A stretch of DNA of 64,000 bases from Argopecten irradians (taxonomy: Eukaryota; Mollusca; Bivalvia; Pectinida; Pectinidae): the NCBI RefSeq assembly GCF_041381155.1, contig NC_091134.1:28401540-28465539 (forward strand), read 5' to 3'. Positions 47,741 to 56,916 of the stretch are shown here, in pieces. The position numbers were made by a program, and so were the translations under genes. The notes under the pieces were generated by a model. That model searched no databases and had not been told where the DNA came from. It saw only the letters and a program-made list of their open reading frames with translations. Position 1 is the first letter of the stretch; each line of letters begins with the position of its first letter.

Positions 47741-47839
47741 ATTGGCTCTATAGACATACATGTATATATGATATATTTATATATAAAACTGTGTCAGTAT
47801 TACATATATATATTGAGAAAAATGTCTATAGAGCCAAAT
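47741..47839. repeat. Short inverted-repeat element with 17-bp perfect arms
   Basis: ATTGGCTCTATAGACAT (47741-47757) is matched by ATGTCTATAGAGCCAAAT (47822-47839) around a TA-rich loop. Looks like a very small MITE or a stable hairpin. No clear target duplication. Confidence 0.75.
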
Positions 47840-47865
47840 GCCTGTGGTGCTGTATACGAGAAGGG

Positions 47866-48040
47866 TGGAAGGCCTTAGCTAGACTCCAAATTTCAAACCC
47901 ACCTACCTTTAGCGGCTATAAAAACACATTTCTAGTACATCGTCATAAAAACGGTTACAACCGTTGGAAAGAGCGATAATTTTCCTTTCAAAATCATCCT
48001 TTATTTCTATACAAAATGCCGTCATTAAGACGATATAAGC
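47866..48040. repeat. Dispersed repeat, copy 2 (see 645-830)
   Basis: Diverged copy of the sequence at 645-830: CCTTTAGCGG, CATTTCTAG, GAGCGATAATTT, CCTTTCAAAATCATC and CTATACAAAATGCC in the same order. It starts just after the small inverted-repeat element. Confidence 0.55.
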
Positions 48041-48298
48041 CCCATTATGTTATATTATTATTTTCTAGCACGCGTTATATTTTTTGCTACGGAGCTATCT
48101 TTATCTTTGCATGCGTTAATATTCAGTGGCTGGTGTTATTATTTAGTGTGCATTGTTATTATTTTAATTTCCCTTGTTATAGCCAGCACATTACGTAATT
48201 TTTATGTGGGTCTTTGTTAGCATTACCAGAACATGTACGATTAAGTTGAAAACGTTACTCTTTCGTGAAAGCGTTATTTTTTCGTGAAAATACCGCTT

Positions 48299-48402
48299 CT
48301 ACATTGTTCTCAGTGACCCAAACCAAAACTACCCAAAACTTACCCAAAACTATCCAAAACTTACCCAGAACTACCCAAAACATACCCAATATTACCCAAC
48401 AC
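48299..48402. repeat. Short tandem repeat, about 11-bp unit (ACCCAAAACT)
   Basis: About eight degenerate copies of ACCCAAAACTT. It extends a plus-strand open frame by chance. Confidence 0.85.
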
Positions 48403-48830
48403 GTGTACGGAAGTTTGCTGACAGTACATGTATATATGACATACTAAATTTGTAAATGCCCGTGAGCCAGCGGGCGAGCTTCGCTAGTGTACATGTGTTG
48501 ATCACCGACCTATGACGAGAGCACTGCTCGCAATGTTAGTCGACTATATCGCTACCGCATCGTATGTACTGTGCGATCTGTGCAACAAAACATGGATTAT
48601 ATAGATTTCAGTTACTATATTTACCATACTTTTTTCTCCAGAGTTTGCAGTCACTGTTAAAATTCATTGAAAATTAATTCCTTTCCATTTCTTTGTCGTC
48701 TTTAAATGATTTACGATTAAGGATTTGGTTTGGATTTGGTCATAGTGTAACTACACCGGACAAAGAGTTGATTACTCTGTAATTTTTTTCAACAGATTGT
48801 ATATTTCAAGTTGATTGATTATTACGTTAG

Positions 48831-49013
48831 TACGGTGGCTGGGAGCGGACATGAAATAAATAAAATTATTGCGTGGGAACGAAATATTATTGCGTGGGAA
48901 CGAAATATTATTGCGTGGAAACGAAATACTATTGCGTTCGAACGAAATACTATTGCGTTCGAACGCAATACTATTGCGTGCGAACGAAATATTATTTCGT
49001 GGGAACGAAATAT
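48831..49013. mobile_element. TIR element with internal palindromic 21-bp repeats, copy 1 (3' end missing)
   Basis: Starts TACGGTGGCTGGGAGCGGAC followed by seven 21-bp units of the pattern ATTATTGCGTGGGAACGAAAT. The first ~60 bp are identical to copy 2 (50028-50394), but the right terminal inverted repeat is absent. One unit contains ATTGCGTTCGAACGCAAT, an 18-bp perfect palindrome. Confidence 0.8.
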
Positions 49014-49512
49014 CAACGGTTCACCTTTGGCTATTTCAAATGTCGCAGTCTGCAATTTCATATCAATATTCTTTGTAATTGGTCATTTTAAGTGGTTTTG
49101 TGTTAACCTTCTTAATAAAGTATATTTTATATAGTATATTTTGCGTTGAAACCATTAAATAATCTTTATTGCATACATGATTTGGATTTGTATTCTATTT
49201 CAGTATGTGCCTTCAATCAATCAAACTTTTATCAACCAAAAGCCCTTAGACTTATAGGTACAAAACATGTATACATAGTTTTCATTAAAACTGTTAAAAA
49301 TGTAAATTCATTCTTTTACTTTTTAAAATAGTTGACTAAATATTGGTACAAAACAACTTTCGTTGTAACACAATTGCACACATTCAAATGGAAATATTGA
49401 AGCATAATGTATTAAAGTCATATACACAGTAATATAAAAGCACATATAATGCTTTTATTTACGGCAGCGTGTTAGGACCAATATATAGTTTTATTTATCA
49501 TGTCCATACAAA
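49014..49512. other. AT-rich intergenic DNA, nothing recognised
   Basis: No coding, RNA or bounded repeat feature visible. Confidence 0.35.
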
Positions 49513-49836
49513 TTATTATCTTGTACGTTTAACTTAGTATCTTTTTAGTATCTATTGTTACAGTATCGTGTACATTTGTACGTACGTATGCACAAACACT
49601 TATCTTGTACGTCTGTAAGTACATCGTTGTATCATGTACGTACTACCTAGTATCTTGTACCTACAAATTATTATCTTGTACGTACAACTTCATATATTAC
49701 AAATTATTACAGTATCTTGTACGTACAAATTATGAAATTGTACATTTAAACGCACAACGTAGTATCTTGTACGTACAAGTTTATATACTAAGTTGTTCAT
49801 GTGTACAAGATACTATGCTGTACGTACAAGATAGAT
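49513..49836. repeat. Degenerate array of a palindromic 12-mer (TTGTACGTACAA)
   Basis: At least eight copies of (A)GTATCTTGTACGTACAA or close variants with irregular spacing of 20-45 bp. At the right end the motif also occurs inverted (TACAAGATACTATGCTGTAC). The core TTGTACGTACAA is a perfect palindrome. Confidence 0.8.
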
Positions 49837-50027
49837 ACAATTATAGACATGTATAGTGTCCCCTGTACGCCATTTATAAAGTATAATACAATAAATAAAA
49901 CTTTAAATCGTTAAAAATAAGGAAACATCTTTTTTAGATAAGGTGCCGTTTCATAAGTTGTAGGCCATATCTTAATCATATTACTACGGAGGCGTGATTA
50001 CTGTCATATCATCCATGTATGATAATG

Positions 50028-50394
50028 TACGGTGGCTGGGAGCGGACATGAAATAAATAAAATTATTGCGTGGGAACGAAATATTATTGCGTGGGAACGA
50101 AATTGTGTGGGAGTGAAATACTATTGCGGGGGAACGAAATATTATTGCGTGCGATCGAAATATCATTGCGTGGGAACGAAATATTATTGCGTGTGAACGA
50201 AATATTATTGCGTTTGAACGAAATTTATTGCGTGGGAACGAAATACTATTGCGTGGGAACGAAATATTATTGCGTGGGAACGAAATATTATTGCGTGGGA
50301 ACGAAATATTATTGCGTTCGAACGCAATAATATTTCGTTCCCACGCAATAACGCAATAATTTTATTTATTTCATGTCCGCTCCCAGCCACCGTA
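50028..50394. mobile_element. TIR element with internal palindromic 21-bp repeats, copy 2 (complete)
   Basis: Begins TACGGTGGCTGGGAGCGGAC and ends with its inverse, GTCCGCTCCCAGCCACCGTA. Between the terminal inverted repeats (about 45 bp, including AAATAAATAAAATTATTGCG) are about 13 units of the 21-bp repeat. It ends in a unit turned round by the palindrome TTCGAACG, so the element is a foldback overall. No transposase. No target duplication recognised. Confidence 0.88.
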
Positions 50395-50598
50395 GAATTT
50401 GGCTAGGCCAATATATCAAAATGAAGCTACATGTATCTTTTGAGAAGGAAAATAACCTAACTCATACAAACGGACATCGTCGGAGACCCACGGGTGATCG
50501 CACGCACTACACTACACTACGCTACAATTATCACCCGTGGGCAAACTCCAGGTAGATTCGTCGTAGGTAATTTATATGCATTGCAATGTATGTGTATC

Positions 50599-50996
50599 TG
50601 TTACACCACCTTTTTGTCTCTTAATGAACAAAAAGCACCAAACACCTTTTTAAAGTAGAACACTTCGTAACCTGTATTTGGGTAACAATATATTTACAGA
50701 CGTGTGCCTCGCACCGGCCTGACTCCGAGACTGATTCATAAAACAAAGGGGAAACAGTTATAACGGGACATTGATAAGACCCCATGATCACCTTCCCATG
50801 GTGTACAATTACTGGACAGAGGAGTATCAGTTATCTTTGACCCTGGGTCCCATAAACATGTGGCTGCCACAGGGCCCTAACCAAGTGACTCAGATAAGCT
50901 AATTATTGGAACATAAGCCAGCCCCTTACCTGGTAATTGATATTAAATTACCTGTCAGCATCTATACAGTTAATCAGTTACTCTCTGTCCTTAACA
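50599..50996 (-). repeat. 3' LTR of the gypsy-type element
   Basis: 398 bp; on the plus strand starts TGTTACACCACC and ends CTGTCCTTAACA, so TG/CA termini on both strands. Same length and sequence as the 5' LTR as far as I can read. Confidence 0.93.
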
Positions 50997-51009
50997 CCTC
51001 CCCTCTTAA
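50997..51009 (-). promoter_or_regulatory. Polypurine tract
   Basis: The minus strand reads AAGAGGGGAGG directly before the 3' LTR's TGTTAAGG. A purine run adjacent to the 3' LTR primes plus-strand synthesis in LTR elements. Confidence 0.85.
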
Positions 51010-51412
51010 AATGATTTTATGGGGACATACAAATCAGCTCAACGTCAAGATACCAGTCACACGGATTCCACACAGGTGTTACACAATTTAACAAACATGT
51101 GTATTAAGAATTATTAGCTTCATAATTTCAAACATTATAGTTATCATTATAGAAATTCAAATAATCTTCATGATGTCAATCTCTTTTCGTTAATTGTTAA
51201 CATAATATGATATTACCCTTCACGGTAATTTACCCAATATGATATGAATTCACTTTAACCAAGTCCATTGTTTATTCATTAAATTTTTCTTTAAATCCAA
51301 TTAAGAAAAATAAGCACAGTTCTGTTTATGCATCGTCAATACACCACTGCGGTAAATGCTCTAATAATTGATAGTCAATTTTCTCATTTATATCTAAAAC
51401 GTCATTATTTCT
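51010..51412. other. Untranslated region between the gag-pol stop and the polypurine tract
   Basis: About 400 bp of AT-rich sequence inside the LTR element. No second ORF (env) on the minus strand. Confidence 0.6.
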
Positions 51413-54400
51413 TCACTCGATGCGCGATAACCCGTCCGCGTTGGCATTGTCCACACCCTTTCTGTAATTAATTTTGAAGCAATAGGGCTGTAAAGCTAAT
51501 GCCCATCGCATCAGTCTCTGATTTTTAAGTTTTGTTTTCTCTAACCAAACAAGCGGATTGTGGTCAGTTTCCACAGTAAACTGAACACCATTCAAGTAGT
51601 ACGCGAAAGTTTCGATGCTCCACACGATTGCAAGGCATTCCTTTTCAATGGTCGAGTAATTCACCTCTCGCGGAAGTAATTTTCTGCTCGCGTACGCGAC
51701 TGGATGTTCATCATCTCCGTCATTTTGACTCAAAACTCCTCCTATCGCTGAATGACTCGCGTCTGTTTGTAGTACGAAAGGCTCTGTGAAATTTGGTGTT
51801 TTCAAAACTGGTGCTTTCGTCATGGCATCCTTTAACTCCTGAAATGCCTCCACACGCTTCTCTGTCCAAACTATTTTTGTTGGCTCCTTAGCTTTTAAGA
51901 TGTTGGTTAACGGTTCTGCGATATGGGCATAGTTTTTGATGAACTTTCTATAGTAACCTGTCATTCCAAGGAATGAGCGTACTCCCTTTTTTGACTGAGG
52001 AAGTGGAAATTCGGTCATGGCCTTGATTTTCCTTGGATCCGCTTTGACGGTGCCATGTCCAACCACATGTCCAAGACAGTACAGTTCCTCCTCTCCAAGT
52101 ATACACTTAGATGGTTTCACAGTAAGGCCAACTTGTTTAAGCCTTTTAAATACGACACGTAGATGATTAACGTGGTCATCCCAGGTCGCGCTGAAAACTA
52201 CAATGTCGTCAAAGTAGGCGACAACATTCGTCAACCCCATCAATGTTTCATTCATCATGCGTGCGAAAGTCGCTGGTGCGGTTTTCATTCCAAATGGCAT
52301 CACATGAAATTTGAACTGGCCAAATTCAGTAACAAATGCTGATTTTTCTTGTGAATCCTCCGCTAAAGGTATTTGCCAGTAGCCTTTGGCTAAATCCATA
52401 GTACTGAGATACTTTGCTTGGCCCAGTTTCTCGAATATGTCATCTATCCGCGGAATCGGATAACCATCAAACTGTGTTATCTCATTTAACTTTCGATAGT
52501 CCACACAAAGTCTGATTGATTTGTCTGGCTTTTCTACCAGAACAACGGGTGCTGAATAGGGACTCGCTGATGGCGATATCTGACCCTTTTCCAACATGTC
52601 ATCGATTAGCCGTTTCACTTCCTCGCGTTTTGATTGAGGAATTCGGTACGGTTGTTGCCTTATGGGTTTCTCGCTTGTTGTCTTGATGGTATGAGATACG
52701 AGAGATGTTTTACCTGGTTCTGAGGTTATTACATCTCCAAAGTCCTCACAAAGCTTCCGTAATTCATTACGCTGTGACCTATTGAGTCCTGCGCCATACT
52801 TGACATCCGTAATTTCGTCAATACTGTCCCCGAAATCCACTGCTGGCTCAAGATTTGCTTGTTTTTGTACAAATCCTATTTGAGGTACAGTTCGGTGATA
52901 TTTCCTGAGTAGATTGATGTGATACACGACTCTCCCACGTCGACCGCCTACGCTTATCTCGTAGTTCACATCATTTACCTTCCGTATTACACGATAAGGT
53001 CCCTTCCACTGCGCTACCATTTTTGAGGTGTCTGAGGGCAGTAGTAATAATACTTCATCACCAGGACGAAATTCTCTTTGTGTAGCGTTCTGGTCGTACC
53101 ATTGTTTGATTTTTTGTCTTTTTATCACAAGTGTCTCTTGTACAGTTTCTCGTATTTCGGCTAGTCTTTCCCTCATTTTAACCACATGATCTACAACGTT
53201 AGTTTGTATCTCGGCCTCACCTGTCATGGCCTTCTCCAAAATCTGGAGTGGACCGCGTACGGGCCAACCATAAAGCATTTCGAAAGGAGAGAATCCGGTC
53301 TCCTCATGGGGTACCTCTCGGTACGCAAACAGAGCGTAAGGTAACAAAGTGTCCCATTCGTCCTTGTTGCTAGTTGACAACTTCTTCAAAATAGCTTTTA
53401 ATGTAGCATTGAATCTTTCAACCTTTCCATTTGCCTGGGGATGATATGGTGATGTCGTAATCCCTTTGATACCTGTAACCTCATACAGGTGTTTCAGCAA
53501 TTCAGAGGTAAAATTTGTACCCTGATCAGTAAGAATTACTTTCGGAAATCCAACACGCGAAAACATGTCAATAAGCGTGTCAGCCACTGTTACAGCATCC
53601 ACATTCCGGAGTGCAAATGCCTCTGGGTATCGCGTCGCGTCATCCATGATCGTAAGGATAAAACGATTCCCCTTCTTTGACTTTGACAAAGGACCTACTA
53701 CATCCATTGAAATCTTGTAAAAGGGCTCACCCACTATTGGAGGTTGCACTAATGGCGCTTTCTCGTCACTACGCCGTTTTGCCACTTTCTGGCAGATGTC
53801 ACAGGTACTACAATACTCTGTAATGTCTTTGAAGACTCCAGGCCAATAAAACGCAGTTAAAACTCTCTCCTTTGTTTTCTCTGCTCCAAGATGACCTGCA
53901 AGTGGCCTTTCATGTGCCAACTTGATCACATTCAGCCGAAGTCTTTCCGGTAAAACAACCTGTACTCCGCTCTGAATACCATTTGATGACTCCCATTTAC
54001 GCTTAAGAATACCATTCTCCCAGTAAATCGCGTTCCTGTCATCATGTACTAAATCCGCTGACACAGCTGATTTTCGTCTTATGTTTGCGAGTGTAGGGTC
54101 CTCCGATTGCAGCCTACTGAGCACTTCAGCATTAACATTTGAGAGTTCTACCGTCTCGCCTAACACACACGCATCCTCTTCGTCGGTGTTATCGCCACCA
54201 GTAGTATCCGGACGTGTGTTCTCGTTAGCATCCTCATCGACACTAACAACTTCTGGGTGATCAGAATGATCCCTCCTATCATCACCATGATAGGTTTCCT
54301 CCTCGATATGATGATTTCCATGATCATCCTCAGTAGCCAGTCCAGCTTTTCCCTGGCAATCCATGGCTACACCTCGAGCTATGTCCTCGAGCTCCCGTTC

Positions 54401-55693
54401 ACGTCTCTGTTGACGGGTTATGACGTTGACACCCTTGCGCTCGATGATATCTATCCCGAGCAATGCCTCTGCCGCCAGGTCTGGCACCAACCCTACCTGA
54501 GCATGTCCTCTATAAAAGGGAGTGTCCATCTGTACTACAGCCAATTTAGCAGAAAATGGCTGTCCAATAGCCGTATATAGGGTTTCTCTCTGTCCCCCTA
54601 ATACATACTTTGGATCGACTAAATCTTCCCGAATCAGGGTCATAGCCGCTCCTGTGTCCTTAACGAAACTAATGTCTCGCCCATTCACCTCTCCAGGTAC
54701 ATGAATGAGTCCTCCTGAGTACTGTTGAACTAAATAACTTGCCATATTTGAATTGTTTTTTCTCTGAGGGCATTTGCGCGCGAAATGGCCATATTTACCA
54801 CAATTGAAACAGTTCTTTGACTGGCCCTGTTGATTTTCCTTCTTGATTTCTGACTTATTTCTATCAAAGGAATGATGACTAACCTGACTCTGTTTTGGTT
54901 TTTGTCCATATTTATCAGGCAATATATAATCCTCAGCTGCCTCCACCACACTTCCCGATCCTTTATTACGGCGTATCCACTGTGCTTGAGATGTTGGCAG
55001 TGCATTTAGGAAAAATTCTTCCTTGAATTTGTCCAAAGGGTTCTCCATTGTATCCACAAATCTAGCAAGATACTGTTCAATCCTTGCCCATAGTCCTCTG
55101 TATGTCTCCTGAGGTTCCTTCTGAGCTGCTTGAAGTAACTTGAAATACTGATATGGTCGTTTCCCATATCTCTCTGTCAGGGCTTTGCTCAGTTCTTCAT
55201 ATGATCCATGAGCTTGAATTGCGACGGCCCGAGCTTCACCAGTCAATAATGTCCTCAGTTGTAACATTTTAACTTCCTCGGTCCATCCTGCTTGTAATGC
55301 TAATCCGGAAAACTCTGATAAGAATGTCACTATATCCTCATTGCCTGCGTGGTTGTAAGGTTGCAGTTTAAGTCTAATTGGAACAGAGTTGTACTTTGTG
55401 TCACTTTTCTCATTGTGAATTTTGGCTTTTTCAATCTCTAATTCCATTTCCTTTAATTTTCGCTGGTGGTCTCTTTCTTTTTCCTCAGCATCTATTTTCA
55501 TCTTTTCTTTTTCTAAATTCATAAGTTCTCTTTGTCTTTCCTCTTCTCTTTGTCGGTCTTTTTCTTCTGTTTCAATTTTCAATTTTTCAAGTTGAAGTTT
55601 TTCTCTGTCTAGCTCTGCTTGGATTTCAAGTCTTTTTAATTCCAATTTTGTTTGAGCTGCAGTCATTGTTTCCGTTTCTTCAGGAGTTGACAT
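51413..55693 (-). CDS. Gag-pol polyprotein, integrase upstream of reverse transcriptase
   Basis: A single 1426-codon ORF from ATG (55693) to TGA. Residues 10-95 form a long Glu/Lys coiled coil and about 100-265 a capsid-like gag region. A CCHC zinc knuckle lies at 295-308 (CFNCGKYGHFARKC). The aspartic protease follows, with DTG at 346-348 and ALLGIDI near 410. An acidic linker spans about 455-510. Integrase: HHCC zinc domain from H594 to C634, catalytic D664, D723 and E759 (35-residue D-E spacing), then a GPY motif at 898-900. Reverse transcriptase follows: D1100 in TMDLAKGYWQ and YFDD at 1160-1163. RNase H is last (D1311, E1350/E1352, D1377, D1420). Canonical gypsy elements have RT and RNase H before integrase; this one has the reverse, as in GMR1-like elements. 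No env or chromodomain. All catalytic residues are present. Confidence 0.95.
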   Translation of the reverse strand: MSTPEETETMTAAQTKLELKRLEIQAELDREKLQLEKLKIETEEKDRQREEERQRELMNLEKEKMKIDAEEKERDHQRKLKEMELEIEKAKIHNEKSDTKYNSVPIRLKLQPYNHAGNEDIVTFLSEFSGLALQAGWTEEVKMLQLRTLLTGEARAVAIQAHGSYEELSKALTERYGKRPYQYFKLLQAAQKEPQETYRGLWARIEQYLARFVDTMENPLDKFKEEFFLNALPTSQAQWIRRNKGSGSVVEAAEDYILPDKYGQKPKQSQVSHHSFDRNKSEIKKENQQGQSKNCFNCGKYGHFARKCPQRKNNSNMASYLVQQYSGGLIHVPGEVNGRDISFVKDTGAAMTLIREDLVDPKYVLGGQRETLYTAIGQPFSAKLAVVQMDTPFYRGHAQVGLVPDLAAEALLGIDIIERKGVNVITRQQRRERELEDIARGVAMDCQGKAGLATEDDHGNHHIEEETYHGDDRRDHSDHPEVVSVDEDANENTRPDTTGGDNTDEEDACVLGETVELSNVNAEVLSRLQSEDPTLANIRRKSAVSADLVHDDRNAIYWENGILKRKWESSNGIQSGVQVVLPERLRLNVIKLAHERPLAGHLGAEKTKERVLTAFYWPGVFKDITEYCSTCDICQKVAKRRSDEKAPLVQPPIVGEPFYKISMDVVGPLSKSKKGNRFILTIMDDATRYPEAFALRNVDAVTVADTLIDMFSRVGFPKVILTDQGTNFTSELLKHLYEVTGIKGITTSPYHPQANGKVERFNATLKAILKKLSTSNKDEWDTLLPYALFAYREVPHEETGFSPFEMLYGWPVRGPLQILEKAMTGEAEIQTNVVDHVVKMRERLAEIRETVQETLVIKRQKIKQWYDQNATQREFRPGDEVLLLLPSDTSKMVAQWKGPYRVIRKVNDVNYEISVGGRRGRVVYHINLLRKYHRTVPQIGFVQKQANLEPAVDFGDSIDEITDVKYGAGLNRSQRNELRKLCEDFGDVITSEPGKTSLVSHTIKTTSEKPIRQQPYRIPQSKREEVKRLIDDMLEKGQISPSASPYSAPVVLVEKPDKSIRLCVDYRKLNEITQFDGYPIPRIDDIFEKLGQAKYLSTMDLAKGYWQIPLAEDSQEKSAFVTEFGQFKFHVMPFGMKTAPATFARMMNETLMGLTNVVAYFDDIVVFSATWDDHVNHLRVVFKRLKQVGLTVKPSKCILGEEELYCLGHVVGHGTVKADPRKIKAMTEFPLPQSKKGVRSFLGMTGYYRKFIKNYAHIAEPLTNILKAKEPTKIVWTEKRVEAFQELKDAMTKAPVLKTPNFTEPFVLQTDASHSAIGGVLSQNDGDDEHPVAYASRKLLPREVNYSTIEKECLAIVWSIETFAYYLNGVQFTVETDHNPLVWLEKTKLKNQRLMRWALALQPYCFKINYRKGVDNANADGLSRIE

Positions 55694-55753
55694 ATTGTTC
55701 TTTCACGAGCGTTATCCTTTGATAACGGAGTCTCTCTCGTAAAGATATCCTTT

Positions 55754-55766
55754 ACCGCTGCCACCA
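55754..55766 (-). promoter_or_regulatory. Primer-binding site complementary to tRNA-Leu
   Basis: The minus strand reads TGGTGGCAGCGGT, starting 5 bases inside the 5' LTR. Its complement ACCGCTGCCACCA matches the 3' end (with CCA) of animal cytosolic tRNA-Leu ending CACCGCTGCCA-CCA. The tRNA sequence is from memory. Confidence 0.7.
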
Positions 55767-55771
55767 GAATA

Positions 55772-56169
55772 TGTTACACCACCTTTTTGTCTCTTAATGA
55801 ACAAAAAGCACCAAACACCTTTTTAAAGTAGAACACTTCGTAACCTGTATTTGGGTAACAATATATTTACAGACGTGTGCCTCGCACCGGCCTGACTCCG
55901 AGACTGATTCATAAAACAAAGGGGAAACAGTTATAACGGGACATTGATAAGACCCCATGATCACCTTCCCATGGTGTACAATTACTGGACAGAGGAGTAT
56001 CAGTTATCTTTGACCCTGGGTCCCATAAACATGTGGCTGCCACAGGGCCCTAACCAAGTGACTCAGATAAGCTAATTATTGGAACATAAGCCAGCCCCTT
56101 ACCTGGTAATTGATATTAAATTACCTGTCAGCATCTATACAGTTAATCAGTTACTCTCTGTCCTTAACA
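55772..56169 (-). repeat. 5' LTR of the gypsy-type element
   Basis: 398 bp, identical to the copy at 50599-50996. It would carry the element's promoter on the minus strand. No TATA box can be fixed with confidence. Confidence 0.93.
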
Positions 56170-56831
56170 ATATGCATGAAGAATTTGATTGGTTCCAGTA
56201 CATTTTTGCAATGGGATTTCATCCAATCAGAGTAAGGGTTATGTACAGTATACGGCAGCACAACAAAGTTGGCCTACACTTGCACCTGGCGAATGTTTGG
56301 GTACATGAACTATGAACAAAAGCGTTGTTAGCTTCGTTCATAGCAGTATAGGACTTTATTAGGTATTTATGTAATAATATTATACTTTATTAGGGCACAA
56401 ATAGCTATTTTCATTTATGTATTTTATACTAATAGTCTTAATGTTATTAGGTATAAGGTAACAATTAGGGCAAACGTATGTTGTAGCTCAACGTCATGGA
56501 GCCAACACCGCCTTGACCTACATATATTGTAACCAAATACAGCTGGTTAACACTCACCGTGGTCAACAGCTCCATTCTACCCTTGGTGTCAAACCTCCAC
56601 ACTCAAAATTCTGCCATGACCTATGTGGTCATATGAGATAGTTTTTGAAGATAAAGATCTGTATGATTTGTCCTTTATCGTTATTATACAAAACTCGCAT
56701 GTTATTTATTATTTGTTTATCTTCAAGCTAATAAACCAGTCTTCATTCTGAAGAGTTCCTAACTATATATCGAGTATTCTAACTGGTTAATTCTAGTGTG
56801 TGAATTAGCTTAATTTACGAGGATTTTACGA
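56170..56831. other. Right-hand internal part of the Mutator-like TIR element
   Basis: Non-coding AT-rich sequence between the 5' LTR and the right TIR. No transposase fragment recognised. A short minus- or plus-strand frame reading from the LTR is accidental. Confidence 0.5.
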
Positions 56832-56916
56832 GGAGTTTACCCACGGGTGATAATTATATATACGTGTAGCGTAGTGTAGTGCGATCACCCGTGGGTCTCC
56901 GACGATGACAAACGGA

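Larger units (their letters stand above)
50599..56169 (-). mobile_element. Intact Ty3/gypsy-type LTR retrotransposon, GMR1-like domain order
   Basis: Two direct LTRs of 398 bp (50599-50996 and 55772-56169), bounded by TG...CA, read as identical. On the minus strand the order is 5' LTR, primer-binding site, one gag-pol ORF, polypurine tract, 3' LTR. Identical LTRs and an intact ORF mean a very recent insertion, possibly still active. The five bases flanking the two LTRs (GTATC and ATATG) do not match, so no target duplication is visible. It lies inside the TIR element 50475-56907. Confidence 0.93.
50475..56907. mobile_element. Mutator-like TIR element (about 0.86 kb) split by an LTR retrotransposon
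   Basis: Left end CATCGTCGGAGACCCACGGG (50475) and right end its inverse (to 56907) form terminal inverted repeats of about 75 bp. Each contains an inner CCCACGGGTGAT ... ATCACCCGTGGG palindrome (50488-50541 and 56840-56895). The 9-mer ACAAACGGA lies directly outside both ends (50466-50474, 56908-56916). Removing the LTR element (50599-56169) leaves about 862 bp. A 9-bp duplication with long TIRs fits a non-autonomous Mutator element. No transposase is seen in the remaining 738 bp on the right. Confidence 0.82.

Noticed and set aside
48866..49013. Regularly spaced palindromic repeats resembling a CRISPR array
   Set aside because: No unique spacers; the units are direct 21-bp tandem repeats inside a TIR element.
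53489..55005. Shorter plus- and minus-strand frames overlapping the gag-pol ORF
   Set aside because: Shadow frames of the 1426-codon ORF; no family resemblance.
50599..56169. An endogenous retrovirus or the leukaemia-linked Steamer element
   Set aside because: No env ORF is present, and the domain order (integrase before RT) differs from the canonical order of Mag-type elements such as Steamer.
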